From the NCBI GenBank assembly GCA_016839985.1, contig JAEOTG010000051.1, positions 1 through 23,000 of the forward strand: 23,000 nucleotides of DNA. Reading direction: 5' to 3'. This document shows, one piece after another, positions 13,789 through 22,771 of this stretch (the stretch's first letter is position 1; the number at the start of each line of letters is the position of its first letter). Below the pieces are notes generated by a model, which was not told where the DNA came from, searched no databases, and saw only the letters and a program-made list of their open reading frames with translations. The translations under genes and the position numbers were made by a program. This DNA comes from Candidatus Heimdallarchaeota archaeon (GTDB taxonomy: Archaea > Asgardarchaeota > Heimdallarchaeia > Heimdallarchaeales > Heimdallarchaeaceae).

Positions 13789-15565
13789 TTTTCATTCCAA
13801 AAGGTCCTCGAAAAATGAATTTACTATCTTTTTCTTGAATCTCAACCATTAAATCGATTGGGTAACTATCAACTGTTGATTCTTTAGGAACTGAGACTCT
13901 TGCATTTCCTTCGAATAACTTGATTTGTCTTCCTGGACTGATATCATATGAGGAAAAAGGAGTCTTTCTAATTAATGCGATTCTAGGAGAAAAATATGGA
14001 TTTTTTATGAGAATAAATGATGATATTTCACCTTCTCTGATTATAGTTCCACTATGATAGATGTAGAACCAGTCTTTTAGAAACGAAGATAAATCATCTA
14101 AAGGAACAAATTCAGTTGTAACTATTCTTTGTAATTCTGTTATATCTGCGAAACTTATGGTTGGTAACTCAAAAACTCCTAGTTCCTTTAAATCTTCAAT
14201 ACCTTGAAAGATTTCTTCAGTGCATTTTTCCTTAATCGAATAGTGCAAAATGACTAGAAGTTCAAGTGTGTCTTTAGCAAGAAGCTGATCTTGAATGTTT
14301 ACAGCAAGATAATGTGATTGTAAAAGAATAAGTAAAGCATGTTCAAATTGTTCTTTCTGAAGTAATATGTATCCGATTTGTATTAGAAGTGAAATTTCAT
14401 CTTTTCCGTCTATTACAGCTTTTTTATCAATCAATCCGCTTTCCATGATTGTTGAGGCTAAAATTACTACTCTAGTAAGTCTCAAAAGATCTATCCTTTC
14501 TTGTCTTTCACATAAGAAAAGGAATTTCTCTGAATAATATCCCTTTAAACGTTCATGATTATTTGTGACAAGAAAATAAACCATTCGAAGGAAATGCAAG
14601 TCCATGAAAAAATCTGATACTAGCTTAGGATATACAAGCGAAATCTCTATTAAGATATTAAGGTGTCCATCCATTTTTTCCAACTCTAAAAGAGTAAACT
14701 CTGCTATACTTAGTAAGAATAAAATTCGTGCCTTTAATCTAATAGCTAGCTCTTCAGTATAACTTTCTTTGTCCATTAATGCAACTCGAAGTTCTAAAGA
14801 TAAATCTGATAGTACAGTATAAGCTTCTACTAATTCAAAACGAAGAACTTCTAAGTTTCCTTTTTCTAATTGATCAAGAAAAATTGGAAATTCGAATTCT
14901 ATTTCATTCATGATTTTGATTAGATTATTCTCTTCAGGAAGAAGATAATGTTGTTCTTGATCAACTTCTTGTTTTACTTGGTTAACTTTGGAGATATTCT
15001 GAAGAACTGATAGCGCATGCTCTTGGATTTTCTTTATTCGAGTAACAGGATCATATGTCTGCCTTTTTTCCACAGAATGCCTTATCTCATCTGATAGAAT
15101 AGTATCATAAATTTTTTCCAGTATTGCTTTTTGTTCATTTTTTGTGCTAACATTATTCAATAGGAATATGAATGATGAACTTATGAGAACAGGTACTTCT
15201 AGAGCTTCACATGTTCTTACTAGCTTCAGGTCACTAGAAATAACAATACCTCCAATTTTCTTAGCTACAACTATGTTGGATAAGTCATTTAGACTTGGTG
15301 TGGAGCTTTGATTTTTCTCAATTTCCTCTTTATAATCCCGTATTTCTTTTATTGGGATTCTTACTACTTGAACAGGATCTTTGACTCTTCTTCTTAAATA
15401 CCATCTAATTTCTTGCATGATGTGATTAGATACGTAAAGTTCAATTTCTATATCTTGAGCAATTTCCAAGAAAATATTGAAATCAGAAGGATTCTTTTCA
15501 AAACCACTAATAAAGAAATTAGTATCTAGAACATATTTCTTAGATTGAAGTTGCTCATTTTTCAT
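13778..15565 (-). CDS. PIN-domain protein with long helical region (putative ribonuclease)
   Basis: The protein is 595 aa. Residues 10-150 form a PIN domain, a metal-dependent RNase fold, with the acidic set D14 (YVLDTNFFISG), E52 (MQEIRWYL), D94 (SLNDLSNIVVAKK) and D112 (VISSDLKLV). Residues about 160-480 are almost entirely helical and resemble a TPR or HEAT-like solenoid (FEHALLILLQSHYLAVN), and the last 90 residues are beta-rich. I do not know this combination as a named family. Its ATG overlaps the TGA of the upstream secreted-protein gene (ATGA), so translation is coupled to it and to the RND transporter. No antitoxin-sized partner is adjacent, so a simple toxin role is unlikely. Confidence 0.82.
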   Translation of the reverse strand: MKNEQLQSKKYVLDTNFFISGFEKNPSDFNIFLEIAQDIEIELYVSNHIMQEIRWYLRRRVKDPVQVVRIPIKEIRDYKEEIEKNQSSTPSLNDLSNIVVAKKIGGIVISSDLKLVRTCEALEVPVLISSSFIFLLNNVSTKNEQKAILEKIYDTILSDEIRHSVEKRQTYDPVTRIKKIQEHALSVLQNISKVNQVKQEVDQEQHYLLPEENNLIKIMNEIEFEFPIFLDQLEKGNLEVLRFELVEAYTVLSDLSLELRVALMDKESYTEELAIRLKARILFLLSIAEFTLLELEKMDGHLNILIEISLVYPKLVSDFFMDLHFLRMVYFLVTNNHERLKGYYSEKFLFLCERQERIDLLRLTRVVILASTIMESGLIDKKAVIDGKDEISLLIQIGYILLQKEQFEHALLILLQSHYLAVNIQDQLLAKDTLELLVILHYSIKEKCTEEIFQGIEDLKELGVFELPTISFADITELQRIVTTEFVPLDDLSSFLKDWFYIYHSGTIIREGEISSFILIKNPYFSPRIALIRKTPFSSYDISPGRQIKLFEGNARVSVPKESTVDSYPIDLMVEIQEKDSKFIFRGPFGMKIIL

Positions 15566-17184
15566 AGTTTATCCTTCTTCTTTCCTCTTGCCCTATAGAT
15601 AGGAATCACGATTATTGAATAAAAAACTATCTGCAACAGATTGGATGTGAATGAGGTTTTTTCTACTTCACTAAATTCTGGTTTGGTAATGTTTTCTGGT
15701 ATTGATTCTATGTAAAATTCGTATTGATAATTGTTGCCTGAATCAGGCTCTTCTGGATCGTAATATGCATGAAAATGTTCTTGGAAGAAACTTGAGAAAC
15801 CTACCAAATCCCCTTCGTTTGAATAGGCAATCCATCCTGTCATATTTGTTCTAATTTCCTTGATAAAATCTTTAACCTCAACAGTTAGAGTGTTTATTTC
15901 CTGAAAATCATATGAAACATCCCAAATCAAATGATGAGTGTTTTCTATAAAGAAATACTCCATACGAAGACTAGCATCTCTAAGAGTAAAAAGTGATTGA
16001 GTTACGCCTGATACTATAAACTGAAAACCTACAAGAGTTTCTTGTAGCTGATTCCAAATATTGTCGATTAAGTAAATTATTCCAGAATATCTTTCCCAAA
16101 CAGGAATCAAAGCTGGAGGTATTATTGTAATTATTGAGTTGCTTAAAGGAGATGATCGCGTGTATAACGCATTTTCTTTATCAAAAATATAGAGATCCCA
16201 ATCAAATTCTAAACCGCTTCTAGCAAAACCATATCTCATACCATAAGTTTGATTTAACAAATCAATGAAGTTCTTCCAGTCCTCTAATCTCACTTCTGTT
16301 GAATTTTTCTGCTGATATAGTGTGTAATTAGCATGGCTATTTGTTATATACATCATTTTTACTGGAATAATTGCAGGAGAAATTATTTCCTTATAATCAA
16401 TTAAAGATAATACAAAATTGCTTTTCTTGTTTCCATAAATAATATGGAAAGAAAATGATGTCAGTAATCCATTGGATTTATCCCAAGAAGCTTTCAAAGA
16501 AATAGCAGGTTCAATATCTAAATCAAGTGAGACTGTAAACTCATCATAACCTTGATTATAAATTTTAACGGAAAAAGATTGTTCTAGAACTAAAGAAGCA
16601 AACTCAGATTCGAATCTTTCATAATTATCATTCAATATAATTGGTAGAAAATCAAAATAATCTATTTCTTCAACAATGGAAGCAAAATTAGGTCTTGTTA
16701 TATTTGTGAAAATTTGAGGAATGTAAAATGAAGATGTTTCAGGTATTTCTGCTTGAATAATCTCTGATTCTATTGGTCTGTAATTGTACCCAATGAAACT
16801 AGTTAAAAATTCACTAGATGTATTTAGTTCTACTTTAACTGGATTTGAGACAATCAAATAACACTCTGATGTGTAAACCGATTCATAAGTTGGAATATAT
16901 TTTCCAGATTCAATCATGTAAATATCCCGAATTTCTGATTTTCTATTTTTTAACAAAACATGAAATTCTCCTCCAGATAAAGAATCTAGTACATCAAATC
17001 CTAAATCTACAAACATATTTTCTATGTTTTCCCCCTGAACTATTTTATATGTGATATCATAACCTCTATTATCAAAACTAGCACTTCTAAAATCAATATT
17101 TGGATCATCGGATTTTGTATACTTAACTGGTGATAACAAGATAACAATAAGTAATAAACTAGTATACAAATATCTATTCTTCAT
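15562..17184 (-). CDS. Secreted, C-terminally membrane-anchored protein of unknown function
   Basis: The protein is 540 aa from ATG 17184. It has an N-terminal signal-like segment (KNRYLYTSLLLIVILLSP) followed by a large, Asn/Ser/Thr-containing extracytoplasmic region with several NxS/T sites. A single C-terminal membrane segment (LLQIVFYSIIVIPIY) ends in a basic RARGKKKDKL tail, giving type I topology. No recognisable domain was found. The ATG 17184 start is chosen over longer frames to 17292 because AAGGTGA lies 5 bases upstream and it overlaps the transporter stop by 11 bases; the longer version would lose the signal peptide position. It ends with ATGA overlapping the PIN gene. Context suggests an accessory to the RND transporter. 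No lipobox is seen. Confidence 0.8.
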   Translation of the reverse strand: MKNRYLYTSLLLIVILLSPVKYTKSDDPNIDFRSASFDNRGYDITYKIVQGENIENMFVDLGFDVLDSLSGGEFHVLLKNRKSEIRDIYMIESGKYIPTYESVYTSECYLIVSNPVKVELNTSSEFLTSFIGYNYRPIESEIIQAEIPETSSFYIPQIFTNITRPNFASIVEEIDYFDFLPIILNDNYERFESEFASLVLEQSFSVKIYNQGYDEFTVSLDLDIEPAISLKASWDKSNGLLTSFSFHIIYGNKKSNFVLSLIDYKEIISPAIIPVKMMYITNSHANYTLYQQKNSTEVRLEDWKNFIDLLNQTYGMRYGFARSGLEFDWDLYIFDKENALYTRSSPLSNSIITIIPPALIPVWERYSGIIYLIDNIWNQLQETLVGFQFIVSGVTQSLFTLRDASLRMEYFFIENTHHLIWDVSYDFQEINTLTVEVKDFIKEIRTNMTGWIAYSNEGDLVGFSSFFQEHFHAYYDPEEPDSGNNYQYEFYIESIPENITKPEFSEVEKTSFTSNLLQIVFYSIIVIPIYRARGKKKDKL

Positions 17185-20113
17185 TTGATTCACCTTCTGA
17201 TACAATTTTTGAATTTTTCTTCCTTTTGTTCTCTCTAAATGTAATAATGACAGCTGGAGGAACAATAAATATTCTTGAAATAAAGACATCAATTAGTATA
17301 CCAATTCCAAGACCCAAACCCAATTGCTGCATTTGGACTGAAGTGGTAAATAGTAAACTTAGGTAGGTAGCTGCCATAATTAAACCTGCTATTGATATAT
17401 TTTTCATTGTTTGTTCTACTGAATCAACTATTGATGATTTAGGATCTTTTTTTTCTTTATTTATATGGATGAATATACCCAAGAATAAAACATCAAAATC
17501 TAGCCCTAGTGCAGTAAGAACGCCGAATAACATCAAAGGAACAATCCAGTATATAAAACCACCAAAGAAGATTAGACTGAATATTGCAAATAATCCCAAG
17601 CTCAATCCTAAAGAAATGAGTATAGTAACAAGCACTCGAATTGACATGAAGAATTTTCTGAGAAAAATAAAAAGTAATACAACAATAGCTAAAGAAGTAA
17701 GTGCAAATATTAAATTGAAAATATTTACGATTTCAATTTTCGTATCATAAAGTCTTGGAGCAAAACCTGTTACATATATGTTCCACTGATTAAGATTCTT
17801 TATTTCTTTTTGTTCTTCAATACTCTTTCTGATAGTAACAATCTGCTCATCAAGTAATTCGTCTCCTTCTTTGAATTGAGATCCAAGAACTACAATTGCT
17901 ACAGTCTCTTCAGCCATTACAAAATTCTTCATTAGAATATAGATTTCTTCTTTTAAGAATAAAGATGTATTTTGTAAACTTTCAGTATAAGGTTGCCCTA
18001 ACGGGTGACTTAATCCAATAATCCGTGTCACATTTGCCTGAATCGTTGCATTTTCTACAATATCCACAATATGATTTACATATTCAAAATTGAGACTGTT
18101 ATTTTCCAAAAGAAAAGGATTTGTTTCAGGAGTTTGAAAAACGATCATAATTTGACTAATATATTCTGTTCCCATATGTTGGTTGATTGCATCAACACCT
18201 TGTCGTGATTGATAAAATGATGGTGCAGTTGTAATCTGAGCATAATCCAAAGGAACTATAAAGAAAATTCCTGTTCCTACTCCTGCTAAGATAATGGCTA
18301 CTGCAAGAACTTTTTTTGGATTGTTTACTGCTTTTCTTAGTGCTTTATTTATTGATAATTTCGGAGTTTTTAACTTCTTTAAATCCAATTTCCACTTTGT
18401 AAGAATTTCAGCATTGATCAAAACTAAAATTGAGGGGATAAGAGTTAAGGAAACAATCATCCCGGTAAGAAAACCGATAGCACCACCAATTCCCAATCCA
18501 GTTGCGGTAGGAAAGCCACTGAAAATCAATGCACCAAAGCCTACAGCTAAGGATATTGATGAAATCAAGATACTTCTTGCTGTCCTATTCAATGTTTCTT
18601 TTAATGCTGGTATTTTTTGTTTATGCTTTTTCAAATTTAATAAATAATCACCCATCAAGAAAACACAATAATCAGTGGTTGCACCTAATAAGCTCACACT
18701 TAAAATAATTAAGCTAGTGCTTGCTAAACCACCAACAAGATTACCAACTCCAATATAAAATATTCTTGAAACGCAAAAAGCTATAGCTAAAACAAAAATC
18801 TGGATAAGCGGAAGTATAGGGGATCTATATACAAGAAGAAGAATTACTACTATTGTAATAATAACAATTAAATCAGTTCTATGAAGCTGATTTTCATAAT
18901 CAAGAGATATTTCGATAACATAATAATCTATTCCTGTAACATGGATTTCCATAGGAGAAAAAGTCTCTTGGAAAATAGGTAAAATTCTTATTAACTCTAA
19001 ATATGCCCCCTTACCACTCTCAGTTATGTGATCCAGAGCTAAATTAAATATAATAATTGTCGTATCAGTACTCTCGAGATCTTCTTGATAATTTGTGTAT
19101 TGCATCAAGAATGCATCTATTATTTCTTCAGATAACGAAGGAACAAAAACTTCCTTTCTTAATATGGGGACGAGATAATTGTTTTTTGCTCTTACAAAAC
19201 CTTCAATATCACCATTTGCAAAAACTTCTTTTACAAAGTCAATGCTTGAAGTATCATTTACATTAAACAGAAATTTGGTTATTCTTTCAAAAGAGTAATC
19301 TTGATTATTCCATTCGCTATCATTGAAATCACTTGATATAGCAATTAATAATTCATATTGCCTGTTATCTGTTGAAAAAGAGTCAAATAATGTCTCATTT
19401 GAAGTGATAATGGTTTTTGATATATTAAGAGCTTCAGAAGTAGTATTCGGGAGATTTATGTTAGCATGATATGTAAAACTTCTAGTAAAAGAATTGATGA
19501 AGGTTTCTGCATTCGTTGAATATCTTGATTCGTTATTATCTTGAAGAAGCTGTAACACATAATTTGTTGTAAGCTGTTCTGTAAATGTGGAAGCTTGTTG
19601 AATATCTCCTGTTATATTATATGCATCAATCCACTCAGCATTAAAAAAATCAATTCCACCCCAGATATAATGAATAGAAGCAAAAGCCATTTGTGTTGCA
19701 TACCATTGAAGAGAAAAAATTGTTCTTAAAATATCATCAGCATCATCAAATAATGAAGAATATGGAGAATTAGGTGAAAGGTATGGACCGATTCTTTGAT
19801 TATACGTAATGTTGTTTATTATTTGAGTGATTGTTTGTTTGGATTCCTCTGTAATAATAGAACCATTAGGATTATGAATAATCATCTGAAATGTGCTATT
19901 AACATCACTAAAACTGCCTAAAATATCTAATCCTGTTTTTGATTCAGTAGTTGAGCCAGTAGAAACATTTGTACCTTCTTCACTAACGAAATCAAAAACA
20001 TTAAGGACTTTGTTAAAATTAATGGAGACAAATAGTAACCAAAATAGGATTATACCAATTGCTATGTATTTTGGTTTTTTCCAAATTGTCTCCCATAATT
20101 TCACATTAATCAA
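17174..20113 (-). CDS. MMPL/RND superfamily membrane transporter
   Basis: The protein is 979 aa with the RND plan. TM1 is at about residues 16-32, a large extracytoplasmic domain of about 380 residues follows (33-410), then five TMs (about 413-610). A second extracytoplasmic domain precedes a final set of five TMs (about 790-960). Proton-relay-like acidic residues sit in LLGATTDYCVFLMGDYL and ALGLDFDVLFLGIF, as in MmpL proteins, which export lipids or hydrophobic compounds. The first ectodomain is long for the family. Start is TTG 20113 or GTG 20104; a minus-strand TATA-like box centred near 20137 fits a nearly leaderless start at either. The 3' end overlaps the secreted-protein gene by 11 bases. 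Substrate unknown. Confidence 0.9.
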   Translation of the reverse strand: MINVKLWETIWKKPKYIAIGIILFWLLFVSINFNKVLNVFDFVSEEGTNVSTGSTTESKTGLDILGSFSDVNSTFQMIIHNPNGSIITEESKQTITQIINNITYNQRIGPYLSPNSPYSSLFDDADDILRTIFSLQWYATQMAFASIHYIWGGIDFFNAEWIDAYNITGDIQQASTFTEQLTTNYVLQLLQDNNESRYSTNAETFINSFTRSFTYHANINLPNTTSEALNISKTIITSNETLFDSFSTDNRQYELLIAISSDFNDSEWNNQDYSFERITKFLFNVNDTSSIDFVKEVFANGDIEGFVRAKNNYLVPILRKEVFVPSLSEEIIDAFLMQYTNYQEDLESTDTTIIIFNLALDHITESGKGAYLELIRILPIFQETFSPMEIHVTGIDYYVIEISLDYENQLHRTDLIVIITIVVILLLVYRSPILPLIQIFVLAIAFCVSRIFYIGVGNLVGGLASTSLIILSVSLLGATTDYCVFLMGDYLLNLKKHKQKIPALKETLNRTARSILISSISLAVGFGALIFSGFPTATGLGIGGAIGFLTGMIVSLTLIPSILVLINAEILTKWKLDLKKLKTPKLSINKALRKAVNNPKKVLAVAIILAGVGTGIFFIVPLDYAQITTAPSFYQSRQGVDAINQHMGTEYISQIMIVFQTPETNPFLLENNSLNFEYVNHIVDIVENATIQANVTRIIGLSHPLGQPYTESLQNTSLFLKEEIYILMKNFVMAEETVAIVVLGSQFKEGDELLDEQIVTIRKSIEEQKEIKNLNQWNIYVTGFAPRLYDTKIEIVNIFNLIFALTSLAIVVLLFIFLRKFFMSIRVLVTILISLGLSLGLFAIFSLIFFGGFIYWIVPLMLFGVLTALGLDFDVLFLGIFIHINKEKKDPKSSIVDSVEQTMKNISIAGLIMAATYLSLLFTTSVQMQQLGLGLGIGILIDVFISRIFIVPPAVIITFRENKRKKNSKIVSEGESNEE

Positions 20114-20329
20114 TAGTCTATGTATTTTTATTACTTATATGTGTATTTCTAGTCAAATAGCACGAATATAAAAGAAATCTACACATTGTTTTTTTGTTTC
20201 AATAGGTTATCAACAAAACATATTAATTGTACTAGTTAGATTGATAAATAACCTAATAAAAAATCCAATTACAGCATAAGTTGAAATCTTAGTGCTTTCC
20301 TAAAATTTGCATCCCTATACGTGGTTTAG
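20114..20329. promoter_or_regulatory. Divergent promoter region between the MMPL transporter and hexuloisomerase genes
   Basis: This 216-base AT-rich gap contains a minus-strand TATA-like sequence (ACATATAAG on the minus strand, near 20133-20141), about 25 bases from the transporter start. On the plus side the last 60 bases before ATG 20330 include CCTAAAATTT, and no strong Shine-Dalgarno sequence is present. I see no repeat, RNA or small gene. Confidence 0.35.
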
Positions 20330-21013
20330 ATGGGTAAGAAAGAAGAAAAACCTGAAATCGAAAAAAAAAGTTCTCTACCCGAGGATGAGAGAATAAAATT
20401 TCTAGCTAGTTATACTGAAAAACCTGTTATTTTCAGAGCAATGGAGTTAATGGTAGAGAATTTACATGAGAATATCCAGCATATGACTGAACATTATGAA
20501 TATGTTCAACAGGTAAGAGACAGATTAATGGATGATATCTTAAAAGAGAAAAGGATTTACATTCTTGCTAGCGGTCGAAGTGCAATGGTGGGACAGATGT
20601 TTCAAACTAGATTAGAACATTTCGGTGTAGAAAGTAGGTTTATTACAAATACTCGTTCAGTTCCCAAATTGAAAGAGGGGGATACAATTATTGTGATTAG
20701 TGGTTCAGGAACAACTCCAATTGTAAAAGCAATGGTTGAAACTTATTTGATTTACAATCCTTTTGTCATTGTACTTACAAGTTATCCAAATAGTGTCATT
20801 GGGAGATTAGGAGATGTAACGGTAAAATTGAAAGGAAGAACAAAATCCGACATTCAGAGAAGAAATAAAGGATTAGATAGTACTCTCTCACCTGAAGGAA
20901 CTGCTTTTGAACACGCAACATTAGCATTTCTAGATGGAGTCGTTGCAGAACTTGCTGTTTCTCTACACAGAGACGAAGAAAGTCTTCTAGATGAACATAA
21001 TCAAGGACTTTAA
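20330..21013 (+). CDS. hxlB: 6-phospho-3-hexuloisomerase-like SIS-domain protein
   Basis: HxlB isomerises D-arabino-3-hexulose 6-phosphate and fructose 6-phosphate in the ribulose monophosphate pathway, which many archaea run in reverse to make ribulose 5-phosphate. The protein is 227 aa. The SIS domain shows LASGRSAMVGQMFQTRLEHFG, KEGDTIIVISGSGTTPIV, VTVKLKGRTKSDI and LSPEGTAFEHATLAFLDGVVAELA, all close to the HxlB pattern. A charged N-terminal extension of roughly 35-40 residues precedes the usual start region, as the family is typically about 185 aa. No hexulose-6-phosphate synthase gene lies beside it here. A generic SIS phosphosugar isomerase is possible but less likely. Confidence 0.87.
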   Translation: MGKKEEKPEIEKKSSLPEDERIKFLASYTEKPVIFRAMELMVENLHENIQHMTEHYEYVQQVRDRLMDDILKEKRIYILASGRSAMVGQMFQTRLEHFGVESRFITNTRSVPKLKEGDTIIVISGSGTTPIVKAMVETYLIYNPFVIVLTSYPNSVIGRLGDVTVKLKGRTKSDIQRRNKGLDSTLSPEGTAFEHATLAFLDGVVAELAVSLHRDEESLLDEHNQGL

Positions 21014-21127
21014 GAAATAAACAACGATAATATCCCCTTTTCCATGTATATTTTTCAGAATTCATGAATGAAACCATAGTAAAGTTTAATAGATTTTCTT
21101 CTTATAGAAAAATATACCTTAAACGGA

Positions 21128-21154
21128 AAAGATTTAATAAAATTTCAAATCTTT
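21128..21154 (+). promoter_or_regulatory. Putative promoter with inverted repeat upstream of the small GTPase gene
   Basis: AAAGATTT (21128-21135) and AAATCTTT (21147-21154) form a perfect 8-bp inverted repeat around an AT-rich TATA-like centre (AATAAAATTT). A transcript start near 21165 would fit, followed by a strong Shine-Dalgarno sequence GGAAAGGA just 4 bases before the ATG. Repeats of this size and composition occur by chance several times in this window. Confidence 0.3.
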
Positions 21155-21184
21155 AACACCAGAGTAATTGGCGGAAAGGACTCT

Positions 21185-21949
21185 ATGTCAAGCAAACTTA
21201 CTATCACAGACATTTTCAAAATCGATGGCAGTGGTATTCCTTATCTTAAGATCGTCATTTATGGACCATCTTTAGGTGGAAAAACCAGTATGATAACAGT
21301 ATACAACGTTTTAAGAAAAGTAGAAGATCCAGAAACAATCTATTCCTCTTTGAAGAAGATAGATGATCCAAGTGGAAGAACAATCTTCTATGACCAGAGT
21401 ACATTTGAACTACCAAAAGGGCAAGGAGTTAGTGTTCCAAAATTAAGATATCAGGTCTGGACTGTAGCAGGGCAAAAAAGGCATTATATACAAAGAAAAG
21501 TTGTTCTTGAAGGTGCTGATGGACTTATTTTTCTCTTTGATCCCACTAAAAACATGTGGGAAGATAATGTAGAAAGTCTAACAGAATTGATTTCTTTAAA
21601 AGGAGAGACATTAGGAAAAAGCTTACCATATCTTATTGTTTTAAACAAAATGGATCTCCCTCCTGAAGAAAGGACTCCAACTGATAAATTCTTAGATCTC
21701 TTAATAGAAAAAGGTCTATCCAATAATAAAGGAGACGCATATATGAGAGTTATAGAAACATCTTGCCTGCAAGCAAGAAACGAATTAATGACTCTCCTTA
21801 GAAGTCCTGATATTAAAACCAAGCTTGATGAATATGGGAGATTAAAGAAGGGAGCAAGACCTCTTAGTGTTCAAAAAGTAGCACAACCAATTGAACAGAT
21901 AACAAGAGAAATTGTAATTCATATAGTTAAATCAGCAAAAGGAAGCTAA
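21185..21949 (+). CDS. MglA-like Ras-superfamily small GTPase
   Basis: The protein is 254 aa. G1/P-loop GPSLGGKT (27-34) is followed by WTVAGQ (92-97), where Thr replaces the usual G3 Asp and Gln is kept. G4 is NKMD (154-157), and a region with ETSC stands in for G5. The KIVIYGPSLGGKT start and the TVxGQ form of G3 are typical of MglA, the bacterial cell-polarity GTPase, and of related archaeal GTPases. The C-terminal 60 residues extend past the G domain with a basic, helical stretch and no lipidation motif. Asgard archaea carry many such GTPases. It starts at ATG 21185 after a strong GGAAAGGA. A nuclease-like gene follows 17 bases downstream; no Roadblock/MglB partner is in the window. Confidence 0.9.
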   Translation: MSSKLTITDIFKIDGSGIPYLKIVIYGPSLGGKTSMITVYNVLRKVEDPETIYSSLKKIDDPSGRTIFYDQSTFELPKGQGVSVPKLRYQVWTVAGQKRHYIQRKVVLEGADGLIFLFDPTKNMWEDNVESLTELISLKGETLGKSLPYLIVLNKMDLPPEERTPTDKFLDLLIEKGLSNNKGDAYMRVIETSCLQARNELMTLLRSPDIKTKLDEYGRLKKGARPLSVQKVAQPIEQITREIVIHIVKSAKGS

Positions 21950-21966
21950 AATCCTTTTGAAGTTGA

Positions 21967-22659
21967 GTGAGACTTTTGCAGATAAATAGTTCAATAAGAA
22001 TTATCTTGTTTCATGTTTTCAAAAAAGAAAAAATAGTTCTTTCAAAATTATCTTCAATTGAAAAAGATAAAATTCTTGAAATAATTAAACCATTAAATTT
22101 TACTATGGATAGCTTCTTTTTTCGTATAGAATTTTCAGAAAGGGAAGAAAGAGAAATTATTTCTGCTATAATCAAATCAGGTGTAGATGCATTATCAATA
22201 AGTAGAATATTAGATTGGAAGCAATTTGAAAATATAATTGCAACAATCTTTGATCAGATGGGTTTTACAGTAATCACAAATTTTAGGTTTAAAGATGAGT
22301 TTGCAAGATATGAGATTGATGTTCTTGCTTTTAAGTATCCGTATCTCTTTATTATTGACTGTAAATATCACCAAAAAGCCTCTTCTGCAATGCTGAAAGA
22401 TGCTGCTGATAAACAGAAAGAAAGAGCTGAAATTCTAGTAGAGATGTTTCCGATTTTATCTGATGAGCTAATCAGAAAATTATCTCTTCCCTTAAAAAGA
22501 AAACTCCTTATTCTTCCACTAGTTATTTCGTGGAGAGATCACTCTATTCAATTTCAACAAGATATTGCAATTCTCCCTTATCAGCAAATACCAGGATTTT
22601 TGCAAGAAATAGATGAATACAGGGATAATTTGTATCAATTGAATATCTATCTTGAGTAA
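21967..22659 (+). CDS. PD-(D/E)XK-like nuclease (restriction endonuclease-like fold)
   Basis: The protein is about 230 aa. The N-terminal 65 residues are variable. A core follows with WKQFENIIATIFDQMGF, then YEIDVLAFKYPYLFIIDCKYH. This has the conserved first helix Glu, the active-site Asp (EID) and a D-x-K (DCK) element of the PD-(D/E)XK superfamily, with Asp where E-x-K is common. Mrr-like and archaeal resolvase-like members share this spacing. The C-terminal half is helical with a late ILPLVISWRD strand. The start is GTG 21967, or the in-frame TTG 21976; no Shine-Dalgarno sequence is clear, so the 5' end is uncertain. It lies 17 bases after the GTPase stop, so co-transcription is likely. 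Substrate unknown. Confidence 0.72.
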   Translation: MRLLQINSSIRIILFHVFKKEKIVLSKLSSIEKDKILEIIKPLNFTMDSFFFRIEFSEREEREIISAIIKSGVDALSISRILDWKQFENIIATIFDQMGFTVITNFRFKDEFARYEIDVLAFKYPYLFIIDCKYHQKASSAMLKDAADKQKERAEILVEMFPILSDELIRKLSLPLKRKLLILPLVISWRDHSIQFQQDIAILPYQQIPGFLQEIDEYRDNLYQLNIYLE

Positions 22660-22771
22660 TTAAATAAAAAAATTCTCGATTTACTCAATTTTTTAGCTAT
22701 CAGTTACGAAATTAATTTATACCTTAAATACTTATTATCATCAATAATATAAAGGATAGAGCTGAAATTAT

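Noticed and set aside
13778..15565. Toxin-antitoxin (VapC-type) module
   Set aside because: The protein is four times toxin length and no small antitoxin gene is adjacent; it is coupled to a transporter operon instead.
15562..17292. Longer 576-aa version of the secreted protein starting at 17292
   Set aside because: The extra 36 residues lie deep in the transporter gene and bury the signal peptide; ATG 17184 has a good Shine-Dalgarno sequence at AAGGTGA.
18294..18647. Plus-strand open frame inside the transporter gene
   Set aside because: It is antisense to the well-supported MMPL coding frame and has no family match; the same applies to 17469-17750 and 19057-19266.
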